A stretch of 64,000 bases of DNA, from NCBI RefSeq assembly GCF_036323735.1, contig NC_086028.1, positions 23,915,001 through 23,979,000 of the forward strand, given 5' to 3'. The stretch comes from Rattus norvegicus. Taxonomy: Eukaryota; Chordata; Mammalia; Rodentia; Muridae. The notes under the pieces were generated by a model that worked only from the letters and a program-made list of their open reading frames with translations, did no database searches and was not told the DNA's origin. Shown piece by piece: positions 45,259 through 57,262 of the stretch. Positions within the stretch are counted from its first letter, which is position 1; every line of letters starts with the position of its first letter. Position numbers and translations under genes: made by a program.

Positions 45259-47519
45259 CTTTTGCATGTGTATTCAAAAAGAGAATATAATCGTTTTTAG
45301 GTGGCTTATTCTGGGTACACACACAGAACAGAAAAGCACTCAGGAGGTGTGGCTTTGTGAAGAACCCCTCAGATTCACATGTCAGAGTTCTGAACATCAG
45401 TGTGACTGTATTTGATGAAATGACTCTCGAATACACACTTCCAAGATAAAAGGCACAATGGCTAAGACCTTTATCTGCCAGAAGTAGTATCTTTCTGAAA
45501 GCACTAGACACCCAAGAAATAAAAACACAGAGATGCACAGTTAGCTGGACCACAGGTCTCTACAATCTGAGGGAGGAGGCAAAAGAAGCAACTCATTCCT
45601 CAGAATTGTGAGTCAATGTGATTTGTCTCTTGCTTCTTCGCAGGAATCTGTCGATTATATACCTTTTAAAAAATATTCCTTCATCAGACCTAGCACTTAA
45701 ATTAGAGAGGAATCACACATATTTCCTGAGTGGACAACAGAGAAACAAATCTTCTTCTGAACTGTATGCAAACAAATAAGCCATTTTAAAATTAAATATA
45801 GATGGTAACGAACAATTTTGGGGATGTAGAATGTATATACTTTTCAAATTGTGAGATGACTTAATAATCCTTTCCCTACAGCAGCTTCATTCTAATTCTA
45901 GGTTAGATATAGTATTATATTTGTTTTCTGGTTTCCTCTGAACAAAAAAGATAATAAAGTGTTAACTGAGACCAAGTTTAATCAGGAAATAATTTATAGC
46001 AATGGAGAAAAGAAAACACCCAGTAAACTCTCTTGTCAATTAAGGACAACAGGTTATCTTTATGGACATTCGAAAAAGGGCAAGAAAGAGTGTTTTCTAA
46101 TGGTGTGGTCACGCAATCCAGATGAGATCAGGAGAATTAGAATGCTTTCCATCTAACACACTTGAAAAATATCAAGAAAAACCTCAGTGTAATATATTGA
46201 AATGAACACGAGTATGTCAATATCAGTCTAATGCTGTTACAAGGTTAGGGTCAGTGTCTCTGAATTTTCTTTTAAACAGAAGGCACATGGGAGTAAAAGG
46301 ATCTCCTACACGGCTTGCTACCAAATTTAATGCAGAGCGTTATAGGTAACGCAAGTGCACAAGTGTTGATTTGTCCTGCAGTGTGGCATAATTTTGGTTT
46401 TTATTTTCTAACTATATTCACTTCTGATGTATTTGCAAGATACACCAATTCCTAAAGCACCAGGAAAAATGGAGCACCAATGGAAGACATTTTTTTAGAA
46501 ATGCTTGCAGCATTTAAAGGAAGCACTGGCAAGAAAACTCGAAAGAGATAGGAATGACAGATCGTTACAGAAAGACAGAGGATGATGATCGACTGTGATT
46601 TTATTTTGCATCCTTGTGATTCGCGTGAAGATACAGGATTAAAGGAAAGACAGATGATGTTTTCTAATTGGGGAAATACCAAGAGATAGAAGTCCAGGAT
46701 TGCTTTCAAAATCTTAAACCCTACCCAGTGTTTCCTAGAAGAGTTCTTACTACAACTTGCTCCCTGAAAAGTTTCTGAGCTAACATCCATTAAAAAGAAA
46801 TATGAGGGAAAGGGTTGCTGTAAATAACATCCCAAGGAAGCAAAGTGAGGTAATAATATATAGGCCATAGTGGGATGAATGAAATATTGCCTACCTTGAT
46901 GGATTGGCCAATGGCACGGGAGCAATGAATTGTGTAAGAAAAATATTCTTATTTTTACAGATACATACTGAAATGAATAAGATCCAAATGCCATGACTTG
47001 TAGAATTCCTCTGAAAGTATTCCATAAGGTGAAAAAAAATTATCCACCAAGCTAATCAATTTGAATTTTTTTAATTTAAGAATTTTGAATAATAAAATGT
47101 AATGAGACTAATTTAGTCTGCTGTCTAGCCAGATTTCTCTGAGGAAATGGATCCACAGAACAGAACAAAGGAGGTCGGAGAGTTAAGGTCGAAGGTCACA
47201 CAGGCAAATCCCTGCAGTGTTTAATGCCTTTCTCAAGAGGAGCTGGACTGTTCTCTACACTTGATTTTTAAAATTTCTTTCTTGATAAAATAGATGGATT
47301 CTATTCTGAGTTACAGAAAGAAAAGGTATCAAGATAGCATACCAGAGGCTTCTGCTAACAATGTAATACCTCTAAAAATCCATGTTAATATTGGTAATTA
47401 TTTAAAAAGCATCTGGGCATGTTAGAGAAATGTTGAACATGTTTATATTATCCTGCCATGCAGTTCATTAAAACATAACATTATAACTTTTTCACACATG
47501 GTAGGGTAAAACTAAAGAA
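45259..47519. other. unannotated sequence containing the longest non-repeat frame
   Basis: No repeat is recognised. A 180-codon minus frame lies at 46452-46994 and is listed separately. Confidence 0.5.
46452..46994 (-). other. 180-codon open frame, probably chance
   Basis: This is the longest frame in the window outside simple repeats and L1. The predicted protein (MAFGSYSFQYVSVK.. to ..IGAPFFLVL) is rich in Ser, Phe, Leu and Ile with hydrophobic patches, as expected from reading the non-coding strand of A-rich DNA. No domain or signal peptide with a clear cleavage site is seen, and no splice or promoter context supports it. A genuine small or lineage-specific gene is unlikely but not excluded. 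Confidence 0.15.
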
Positions 47520-47800
47520 CTTACCTACCTACCCCATTCTATACCTACCCTCCTGTCTCCAAGAGGATATCCCCACCTCCCACCCCCAACCCACCAGTCC
47601 TCCCCACTCTCTGGGGCCTCAAGTCCGTGGAGGGTTAGGTATATTTTCTCTGAGGTCAGACCGGGCAGTCCTGTGCTATTTATGTGTCTATGTGTCAGGG
47701 GCCTCATGTCAGCTGGTATATGCTGCTTGGTTGAAGGTTCAGTGTCTGAGAGATTTTGGGGGTCCAGGTCAGTTGAGCCTGGTAGTCTTCACATGGGGCC
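47520..47800 (-). mobile_element. L1 3' UTR, antisense segment of an inverted insertion
   Basis: The plus strand is the complement of the same 3' UTR type as at 44920-45150: ggggcctcaagtccgtggag, gaggtcagaccgggcagtcc, ggcctcatgtcagctggtat, gtccaggtcagttgagcctg. It covers the downstream part of the UTR up to its end near 47520. Confidence 0.85.
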
Positions 47801-48035
47801 CAATTTGGGATTCAGCTCAAGGGGAGGCCCAGAGCCATGACACTGTTATAATGCTGTGGTGTGCTTGCAGACAGAAGCCTAGCGTGGCTGCCCTCTGAGA
47901 GGCCCAACAAGCAGTTGAATGTCAGATGCAGATAATAGCACCCAACCAATGGACAGAAGTCGGGCATCCTTGTGGTGAAATTGGGGAAAAGCTGGAATAA
48001 GTTAAAGAAAAGTGGGGCCCCATGGGAGGATTCAT
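47801..48035 (+). mobile_element. L1 3' UTR, inverted upstream segment (sense)
   Basis: The next upstream piece of the same UTR follows immediately in the opposite orientation: agctcaaggggaggcccaga, gccctctgagaggcccaaca, gcacccaaccaatggacaga, ttggggaaaagctggaataa. Both segments meet around the 'gggccccat' equivalent of the UTR, so they were contiguous in the parent element. This is the twin-priming (5' inversion) structure. Confidence 0.85.
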
Positions 48036-48702
48036 TTTTAATTAAACATTTTGTCACACTTTATTTATTTAAAAAGCACTCATGTTCTCCTGACGACAAA
48101 GATTGTATTTTCAATTTTGATAAACTCCTTGAAATCAGAAATTATTTCTTAATATTTTCAGCTTAAACTAATAGCGCAGCATTTAATAAGTAATTACTGA
48201 TTGGTAAGTTCTTGCTATTTTTGTAAGGTGATCATCATGACACAAGCTAATTGGTAAAGCTAACTTACACGAATCATTTAGATTTTTTAATCTGTGTAAA
48301 AGGAATATTCTGGCATTTTATTTGTTCTCATGTGTAATATTTTTGTCTGAACATGGGGATTTGTAGTGTTTATTTGTTTTTGGTCTTGCCTTTTGAAATG
48401 CACAAGCAATCCGATGTGACAGGCCTTGCAATTACTCTTTAGGGGAGGTGCCCCGGCTTGTATAATGTCTGTTTTACTTGTGCTTTCAATTGTGACAGAT
48501 ATATAATTATTGCACAATGTGTTTTAAAACCATCACAACAGCTACTTGTTTATAAAAACAAGAAAGAACCTCCAGATACACATTTCCCAATTAAAATGCT
48601 GAAGTGCTTTAATTCCAATGTAGCAATTGTGTTTGTAAGTGAGCCCAAGTGTGGACATTTTGTGAGAGATTTCATAAACGACCAGGTAAATGAGTACCAT
48701 CC
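48036..48702. other. unannotated sequence
   Basis: No gene or repeat is recognised. Confidence 0.5.
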
Positions 48703-48800
48703 TTTTTTTTTTTTTTTTTTGGTTCTTTTTTTCGGAGCTGGGGACCGAACCCAGGGCCTTGCGCTTCCTAGGTAAGCGCTCTACCACTGAGCTAAATCCC
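48703..48800 (-). mobile_element. ID element, antisense, with long tail and target duplication
   Basis: The plus strand shows a T18 run and a second T7 run (the complement of the A-rich tail), then gagctggggaccgaacccag, ggccttgcgcttcctaggta and gctctaccactgagctaaat. The exact 7-bp accatcc at 48696-48702 and 48801-48807 is the target duplication. The minus-strand A and B boxes (tagctcagtggtagagc, gggttcggtcc) are intact, so this copy is young and potentially transcribable by Pol III. Confidence 0.96.
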
Positions 48801-48807
48801 ACCATCC

Positions 48808-50238
48808 TTATTGTTATGGTCCCATTTATTTTCAGGTATGAGTCATGGTTCATTTATTAATTTTTATTAATGAGTTATACATTTTCAAAAAAAATTATGA
48901 AATTTGCTCAGTACAAAAATAAATCTAGTGTATCTAAAACCTCAAAATTGACTTTATTAAACAGTAATAATCGTTTCCCCTCACTTGTCAAGTGTTACCT
49001 GAGTGAGTAAACCTGGACTCACTCTGCACTGTGTTAGTACAATTTTAGATTGGGGTTTCTTGAGGCAAGCAAGCCTGAGAAAGAGAAATTATATCTCACA
49101 TAGTGAATAATATCATGAAAGAGCTCCATACGTGGGCTCGTGCTCATGTACGACATTGAGAGCTTTAACAAGAGGTCACTCATCTAATTCTATGGTTCCC
49201 TTTTCATCAGTATCAGCATAAAACTGAAGGCTACCTCTTCCACTCAGATGGGTAGATAACATACTCATTTAAAGATCTATCACATTTTAATTCTTGTTGA
49301 GGTTGTTGATGAATTATCTTTACTAACTCAATGCGAGCTTATTGGCAGCATCTAGCCCCACTCTTGTAGGAGTGCAGGAAGGGCCCCTTCTTTTGTATTC
49401 TTTCATTTTACTTCTTGTTTATAAACATATATGAGAATTCTGATGTCATATTTGGCAAATTCCAGGCAAATGTTTATGTTTATTTATGTATAAATCACTT
49501 AAGGGCACTTTATAATTTGGAGGGGAAACATACCCACCCCTGGTCATATTTGCTCACTCCCCATGGAGTTTCTGTTCAATTTTTCTCTGTGTTAAAATCA
49601 TGTTGCTAGTTTCTGGGGTGTTCATCTGTCTTTGCCTTTTCTATTTATTGTCACACACTAGCATTTTCCCAACATGCCCATCGTCACTCAAACTGTATTT
49701 GTCTTTCATCATCTCAGTATTTTCTGTAAAGCAACCCTGCCATCTTTGTCATTTTATCCTATGAATTTATCTGTATTTTTATCGATTACGGATCTTATTT
49801 ATGTGTGAAGTTATTAAATATGTTTAGAGTCTGTCACCAGCCCCTGATCCACACCACTACAAATGTCCATATCATCACACTAATAAGAACATTGTCAATG
49901 GTAACAATAGTAACAAGTCCTAATACTTATTATATAATATCTATAAACCATTAAGAACTAAGGATATTTAACCCACTGAATTTTCATAAGTTCATGATGT
50001 TGGTATCCTTATTGATTTTAATATCCTTCGTGATAGATTAATAAATGGATTAACAGCCTTATCCATACTGGCATGTTATACAATCAATGCTTTCTACAAA
50101 CTCAATAGTTCAATATTCTCCCTACTCCCACTTGAGTATACTTTGACTTATACTTTGCTTTACTGACAATATGTCCAGTGAGGACTACAACCTCCACAAT
50201 AGGGAATTAATTAATCCAACAAAGATGTTAAAAATTAT
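48808..50238. other. unannotated sequence, possible MIR-age remnant
   Basis: A weak MIR/L2-like patch may lie at about 49915-50060 (tacttattatataatatcta .. atttaacccactgaattttc). Nothing else is recognised. Confidence 0.4.
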
Positions 50239-50324
<86 letters not shown>

Positions 50325-50331
50325 AGGGAGG

Positions 50332-50388
<57 letters not shown>
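50239..50388. repeat. (TG)n-(GA)n-(GGGA)n-(GA)n compound microsatellite
   Basis: A 150-bp purine-rich run: about 10 TG units, then GA units with one AAAG break, a (GGGA)5 block at about 50318-50337 and a further 50 bp of GA. Long mirror-symmetric purine runs like this can form triplex DNA. Confidence 0.97.
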
Positions 50389-50391
<3 letters not shown>

Positions 50392-51482
50392 TAAATTAAA
50401 AGATAGTTGTGGAATGCTGGCAATTGAACATGTAGTTAGGTCAACTTTGTATAAACATGCATTGCAGGAAACCATAATACTAGGTATCTTTTCCTCAACA
50501 ATGGTGGCCACGTTTGGTGATCCATTTATATAAAATAGTCACTTACTTGGTTTTCCTAATCTGTGCTTATTTACAGAGCTATTTAGACTAGACGTCTACA
50601 AACAAAAGATGTTCCCTTGATAGTCTTCCCATTCTGCACTTCCTCCATTTTCTGTCCTCAGTGTTACCTTGTTCTTGTGGATGCTACTGACTGGCTCGCA
50701 GTTTTGTGTCATGATTTAAGGGTATTTCATTGTGGACTTGAAGGCATTGTGGTAGGTGCAAGAAGGCACTTGATCACATTTTGGCCCAAACAGGGAACAA
50801 TTTTGGACTTTCTCTCTTTCCTTTCTTCTTTACTCAGGAAGGGAACCAACTCAGGGATGTGACCCTACTTTCAAGGAATGGTAGTGTATTCTCTAAGTTA
50901 ATACTCTCATAATATTTATGTTCGTGTTCTTTCCTGTACTCCAAGGAAAGAGAGTGCTTCATTTGATTTCATGTACATTAACAACTACCTAACTTCCTCC
51001 TCCTCTTCCTCCTCCTCCTCCTCCTTCTCCCCTTCTTCTTCTTTTGCATGAGTTTATGTTGGCATACTAATGTCTGCTAACTTGTAATATAATAGATCGG
51101 AAGTTATCACTGATGTATCTGAATAAACAAAAGCAGCAGTATTTTCCATCAGTCAGATTCCATCATTTCCGTCTGTCATGTTACTATATCATCATCCCTC
51201 TCATCATCTGTATCACTGATTATTACTTCAGGTGAAGGAAGAAGGCAAATGTCAGAATCATTTTCTCAAATTATCTCTCTTTTCTGAGGCTCATCCGTGT
51301 TTTTGAATCAAGCCACGGAGGGGAAACACCCCAGGGATATGAGTCATGGGAAGCTTTCTGCAGGTGAATCTGTTACCAATGACAATACACCTGCAAAGGC
51401 CCACGATTTTTCAACGGTCTGTTAGCTTGAATCACTTAAAGCTAACTTTGTGTGTATGTTACAGATTTTAGAGACACAACCA
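50389..51482. other. unannotated sequence with a (TCC)n tract
   Basis: A pyrimidine-rich (TCC)n/(TTC)n run lies at 50997-51043. Nothing else is recognised. Confidence 0.5.
50997..51043. repeat. (TCC)n/(TTC)n simple repeat
   Basis: An imperfect pyrimidine-only run. Confidence 0.9.
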
Positions 51483-51668
51483 AATGGCTACGGAGATGGC
51501 TCTACAGTTGAAGAGTTTAGACAGCTCTTACAGATGGACTTGAGTTGGACTCATCCCCAGCCAAGTCAGGCACATCATAACTGGATTTAATGCTTCTGCT
51601 TCTTATAGGCACCTGTAGTCATATGATTATACACTCACATATACAATCAATAATAAAATTAATAAAAT
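51483..51668 (+). mobile_element. B3/B4-type SINE
   Basis: The head is gctacggagatggctctaca then gttgaagagt, followed by gctcttacagatggacttga, a diverged B box (gttggactcatccccag), cataactggatttaatgctt, and a right part with cttcttataggcacctgtag before an A-rich tail. The exact subfamily is unclear. Confidence 0.7.
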
Positions 51669-52684
51669 ACAGATACAACAAGTTAATAAAATTTAGATTG
51701 TCAAATAGGTTTATTAGAATATCGGGACAGTTGCATTAGAAACAAATGTCAGTTTTACAACCACATATTGCATATTAAACATTTCCTCTTCCTCTGACAA
51801 AAATATAGCAATATGATTTTTATAAAACAGATGAAATTCTTCAAATATAAATAATTTTCCTGTAAGCTATCTACCATTGGGTAGATAACTGCTTTGTGTA
51901 ATTTCCTATCTAAATTAAGAGAACTATACAGACCTAGGCCCATCAGCTTGGTGATCTAGCTTAATGACTGTGTAGATGTTATCACTTGGAACAAATATTA
52001 GCAATCATTATACTCGCAGAATTTTATTTACATCATTTAAATCAATGTTTTAATCTGAGAGAAAACTAGATAATAGTCAAGTAGTGTTAAGTTTACCAGG
52101 GAGAATATTCCGCATCACTGAGAGGCATGATGTATTTACAGCTAACTGAATCTGGCACTCATCTTGGATCAGGCTCTGTTTGATCACACGGCCAAGTCTG
52201 TTGTAAGATATTCAACTTCATGTTCCAACTGGCTTTTGATATACACATGTGGATCCAACATCCGCTCATCTGGCTTCAATAACCGTCTCTCTTTAATTTG
52301 TGAAAGATTTGTCCACTTTATTAACTGATATTTATTTATTTTAGTTGACTTCTATATTGGCGGGATGTTTCTAGATATGTGTCACAGAAATGGAGTCCAA
52401 CGTTATAATGTTGACCGTAGCTCAGATGCAGGTCATAATATATCAGAACTATCCACCCATCTGTCAAAAATTCAGTTTTTGTTCTAGATTATGCCCAGAA
52501 GACAGAAGAGAATATAGGAAAATACTGCATATAAAGATGCATTCTATAAAGAAAGATTATAAAAAATATGACTACTGGCCCTAAAGCATTACAGACTAGC
52601 TAAAGTCTCTTTGTGTACGATGCAACTATAGATTTTTGACCTATGTACTCTACAGCGAAATTGATGCCATTCTATATATTAAAT
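51669..52684. other. unannotated AT-rich sequence
   Basis: No gene or repeat is recognised. Confidence 0.5.
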
Positions 52685-52873
52685 CAGGAATTCTTAACTT
52701 ATAGATAGCGACTCCATTGAGGGTCACGTATCAGATATTTACATTATGATTTCTAACAGTAGCAAAGTTGCAGTTGTAAAGTAGCAACAAAATAATTTTA
52801 CGATTGAAGATCTCCACAACAGGAGGGGCTGTGTTATAGGTCTGCAGAGTTAGGAAGGTTTAGAACCACCGTG
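52685..52873 (-). mobile_element. URR1-type hAT DNA transposon, antisense
   Basis: Plus-strand hallmarks: gggtcacgtatcagatattt, acattatgatttctaacagt, agcaaagttgcagttgtaaa, gtagcaacaaaataatttta and a right end taggaaggtttagaaccacc, a clear inverted-repeat end. The left end (caggaattcttaac) is more decayed. Confidence 0.85.
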
Positions 52874-55109
52874 TTAAATGAATTACAATGTGTTTATTAA
52901 ATTGCTCACTGATACTAACAAAACACTGTGTGAAAGAGAACTGAAACATGCCAAAAATATAGCCACTTTGGACATGGCTAGATAATGTACAAGCTAAATT
53001 ATACTAGTCAAACCCAGTGTCCTGCTCACATTTCTAGTACAGACTTATCTAAATATTTTTCAATAGCAATTATTCCTGTGAGTGCATCAAACAATTAATT
53101 ATATATATTTGTTAAAAATATTTTGACAGAGTAAATGTATTTTCCACTCTATAGAAAAAAATCTTAACACCTTCAATCTCGATGTGAATACCAGCATTTC
53201 GTCTCTAGCTAGGAATTACTAATTCGAGCACCAATATTTAAAAATTGTTATGCGATCCCCTAATTATATAACACAAACTGATCTTTCAGGAAATCCAAGA
53301 TAGACTTGTTTATATTTTCCTGGCACATTTTTCCTTTTCCAAATAGGAGAGTCCTAGCTAGCTGTAGGTTTGCTGAGAGGAGCTGCATGTAGTCAGCATT
53401 ACGTCCCTCCAAAATCTGTAGCCTGCTTGGGGCAGAGGTGAATTATCTGGTTTATGGGGGCTCAGATAGAGGTCACTGCTTGGATTGCAATTCTGACTTG
53501 CCTGTAGTTTATTTTGTGTAAATGTGGAAGCTGCAGCTTCTGACTCCCTGCAGTGAAGCAAACCTTGTCCTCTGTTTGAAGCTGGGTTTATCCAGAGCTT
53601 CCATGATGAGATCTTAGAAACAGTATTCTCTGCCTGGTGCATATAAATATGGAGAGATTTATCTTATGGCTCTTTTCTGTGAATCACGGTAGGCTTCAAA
53701 ATGTGGCAATTAATACATAAAAATATCATTGGGACAAAAGGGGAATATTCTCATAATGCAATATGCTAATCAATGACCAAATCAGTTATTTATCATGGAA
53801 TAAAACCTCAATACTATATAGTATTTTCAAAAAATGTCATTTCAACGATTGGAAAAGAAGTATTACAGAACAAATAGGAAATTCTTTTTCATGCTATTTT
53901 GTTATAAACATGGGACCAAGTAAATATTGTTGTATGGGTCTTTGAGAATAAAATTGTGTCATCTTTATTGAGTATAGGCAGTGATAAAATAAAAACAGTA
54001 TGGGTAAGAGTTTAACGTCATTGCCAGTTGCAAATTATCCAGCATTGTAAAGAATTAAGTATGTTTCAAACACCCTGCAAAGGTCATTGTCTGAAGTTAG
54101 ATGAGATCATAAGAACAGCTGGATGGTTTTATATCATTAAAAAGCATGCTTCACAATGGAATTCTTTGGGTCTTAGAGTTTCCAATTCAGGAAATCAATT
54201 TCTAAAAACGATTTCTCAAATAGAAAATATTTAGTCAAAAAAGGGATTGGACTTTGGTTATTAATAGGACTTCTGGTAACTCCATATGTATCAAATAAAT
54301 CATTCACTGTCTTTAAGAAGAAGAGAAGGAAGCATGATTGCTTTGTTTCTGGGCTTCAATGGGGACATTGAGCCATAGATTACTTACTCTATTCACAGTT
54401 TTAATTTACCCTCCTGGTATTATATGAGTGATTTACAATAATAGAAAAATCCACTTGGCTTTATTATGGGAGAAGATATTCAAAGGCAATAAATGATCAA
54501 AGTGAGGTTGGCTTGTTGGCAAATAACTTCAAAGTATCATCTATTTTGCTCAAAAGATTCTCTTTTTCTGTAACTTGCACAAAAATGAATAGCTATAAAC
54601 TCAACAAACTAATTATCAAGAGTTCTAAGATCAAGTGTGTTGTTTAAGTAACCTTTAGGTTGAAAATACAAATACAAAACTTTAGTCAAGAACATGCAGG
54701 TATCTATATATTATAATATTATTCAAACATTATGCATGAATGCTAAAATAATTAGTCATTAATTTGTCATGATTTTACAGGAGATTCCATTGCAAAAATT
54801 TTTTTATTTTTGTATTTTTGTTTATCCCAGTGCCACATATCCTAGGCTGGCCTTTCCTTCCTGTGTAGATAACTATAACCTTGAAATTTTTATCCTACTC
54901 TCTCCAACTGGGCTGAGATTACACTCTGATTTTTGAGTGGTGAACTGTTGTATTCTTATGTATGCTAGTAGCATTTAGTAAGAAGCAATGAATTTTGAGT
55001 GTAATTTTATACAAGAGTCTGGATAGCATATACATTAGAGGGTTCAACCGTTCACTGATGAACTATATTATTTCTCTCAGTATGTGTGTATTTATTTGTG
55101 ACTTTGTGC
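52874..55109. other. unannotated AT-rich sequence
   Basis: No gene or repeat is recognised. Frames are at most 94 codons. Confidence 0.5.
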
Positions 55110-55290
55110 TGTGTGTGTGTGTGTGTGTGTGTGTTTGGATCATTGTCAGAGAACAGAGGTCAGAAAACAACCTGTGGGAATGACCTCTCTCCTTTTCTCA
55201 TGTGAGACTAGAAGAGAGAAAGGATTGAACTCAGGTCATTAGGCTTTGAAGCATGTATTTTACACTGCTAAGCTATTTAACATGCCCAAG
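55110..55290 (-). mobile_element. B4-type SINE, antisense, with (TG)n tail
   Basis: A (TG)n run (55110-55134) is followed by agagaacagaggtcagaaaa, caacctgtgggaatgacctc, ggattgaactcaggtcatta and 'actgctaagctatttaacat', the complement of a B4 element from its tail to its tRNA-derived head. Confidence 0.75.
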
Positions 55291-55426
55291 AATGTAGATT
55301 TTCAGAAGCTAATTCAATAATTTAAGAGTTAATAAGTAAAAATGTTTATATCTATAATGTTCTTACTGTGTGTGGTTACTGCTCTGTTAATATCAGAATT
55401 TGTTTTACAGTATCCATGAACTGCGT

Positions 55427-55435
<9 letters not shown>

Positions 55436-55485
<50 letters not shown>

Positions 55486-55500
55486 AAGAGAGAGAGAGAG
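55436..55500. repeat. (GA)n microsatellite
   Basis: About 30 GA units with one GGGAAA break, preceded by a short CACA run. Confidence 0.97.
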
Positions 55501-56729
55501 CAATTGCACCTTCAGCTACACCAGTCCTGACACTCTCTTTTGACTTCCTTTGTAACCACACGTACACTCATGTATACACTCCTATAGACACACTAATATC
55601 CATGTATTCATAAAATAAATAAAACTAAATTTAAAAAAGAAATTGAAATCTTCTTAGCAGTCATTTTAAAATGAAAGACAAAAGCATGGAGTTATATTTG
55701 GTTGGTGGCAGAGAAATACAGACATAAATAAATCCATTTCAAACAATATGAGTCACATTGGAAACAACTTTTGGTTTTTCTATATGTGTTTTTTTCTGTC
55801 GCAAGATATCTACTGGTAACTCTGGAAAATAAGACACTCAAAAGGAAAATCCCATGCAGCTTTAAAAGGAGGCTCTGTGTGATGAAAAGTGAAGATATAT
55901 AAAAAACAATCAAATGCACAAAAGAAAATATTAAAACCTTTTTCAGGATTTTAAAATGTTGTAGCCATATTATTAGGAACAGTTGAAAAGATTCCAAGAC
56001 TCTCAACCCACAATTTATACTTTTCTTCTTTAATTGTTAGGATAAGAAAATAATATAGTTAGTGTTTTATTGACTTAATATGTGTACCTAAAATTCGAAG
56101 TGACTTATGTTTTACACAACTCATGAGAATATGTTCCAGTCATAGTCATCCTCCAGTTGAGTAAGAGCACTGCAGAAATCCTTTTAGAGTCCTGAATGCC
56201 TCTATACTAGCTATAACAACCCCAGAACCCAGGAAAACCTACTTCCTAATCTCACCAACAAATTGTGTTCTGTTTTTTATGTTTTATGTAATTTATTTAT
56301 ATATTCACTTTATATCCTGATGTCACTCCCATTCTTCCTCTCCCCATGACATCATGAAAGCCTACTTGTGGCAATCTGAACACACTGAGTTCTTCTTCTT
56401 CTTTTTAATGTGATTAGCAACCACTCAGGAACATTCTAAAACTGTTTTACCATTCATTCCTCATGTCTACATCGGGGTATCTATCTTACTCATTTAATAT
56501 TTCCTAACTGAGCAAGAATGATTTTTTTTCATCTTTGATTATAAGAGGACAGGCTTGTGTTAAAAGTGATGATGAGAATTCTTTCAGATGAAGAAAAGAA
56601 TGCAATATAAAGATAAATGTGTTTATCTAACACATAATAATTATCAACACAACAATTCTAAAGGCCAGTTGTTTTATTTGCATGCTTTATAATTATGAGT
56701 ACATTGCATCTCCAGAAAAATGTGAGGAT
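55501..56729. other. unannotated AT-rich sequence
   Basis: No gene or repeat is recognised. Confidence 0.5.
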
Positions 56730-56990
56730 GAGAATTGTTTGTTACTGGGGAGAGAGCTAAGTGCATTAGACTATTTGCTGTGCATGTTTGATAATATCGA
56801 TTCGTATTCCCGATTCTCATGAAAAATACTAGACATGGCCCTGTCTGCCGGGGATGTCAGAGCCCAGATTGAAGATAGAAGCAGAATAATGCAGGTGCTG
56901 TCTGGCAGCCATCCTAACCAGTAAATATGGCCTTCGGGTTCAGTAACAGGTCGTTTATGGAAGTAATAAGTTTGAAGGTCATACATGGTC
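56730..56990 (+). mobile_element. B4/RSINE1-type composite SINE
   Basis: The tRNA-like head (gggagagagctaagtgcatt, tttgctgtgcatgtttgata) is followed by a B1-like right part (ctagacatggccctgtctgc for 'ccaggcatggtggtgcatgc', gcagccatcctaaccagtaa, gccttcgggttcagtaacag for 'gagctccaggttcagtgaga'). The order and spacing fit the ID-B1 composite SINEs. Strongly diverged. Confidence 0.6.
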
Positions 56991-57124
56991 TCTTTGTTCT
57001 TTGCTTTGCTGCTCTTCCCCTCTTCCCTGCTCCTTCTTTCTACCTCCCCACCCGACCCTCCACATGCCCATAGCCAGCCTCCTTTGTTCTTCCCTTCTTC
57101 TACTCTTCTTCTCTAATTAAACCT

Positions 57125-57224
57125 CTCCACATGGAAAAAAACAAAGGTCGTAGAAGAGGATGTTTGAAGTCCTTCCTCTGGCCTCCAAGTACAGATGTGT
57201 ACACCTCATAATATGCACATACAT

Positions 57225-57257
<33 letters not shown>
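57125..57257 (+). mobile_element. possible SINE tail ending in (CA)n
   Basis: The phrase tccttcctctggcctccaag followed by a row of TGTG/CACAT phrases and (CA)n at 57231-57257 looks like the tail of a B4/RSINE1-type element. It may be the displaced end of the SINE at 56730-56990, separated by about 120 bp of pyrimidine-rich sequence (57000-57115). Confidence 0.4.

Positions 57258-57262
<5 letters not shown>

Noticed and set aside
50171..50533. 120-codon Arg/Glu repeat frame
   Set aside because: It is a reading of (GA)n microsatellite DNA, with an equivalent Ser/Leu frame on the other strand.
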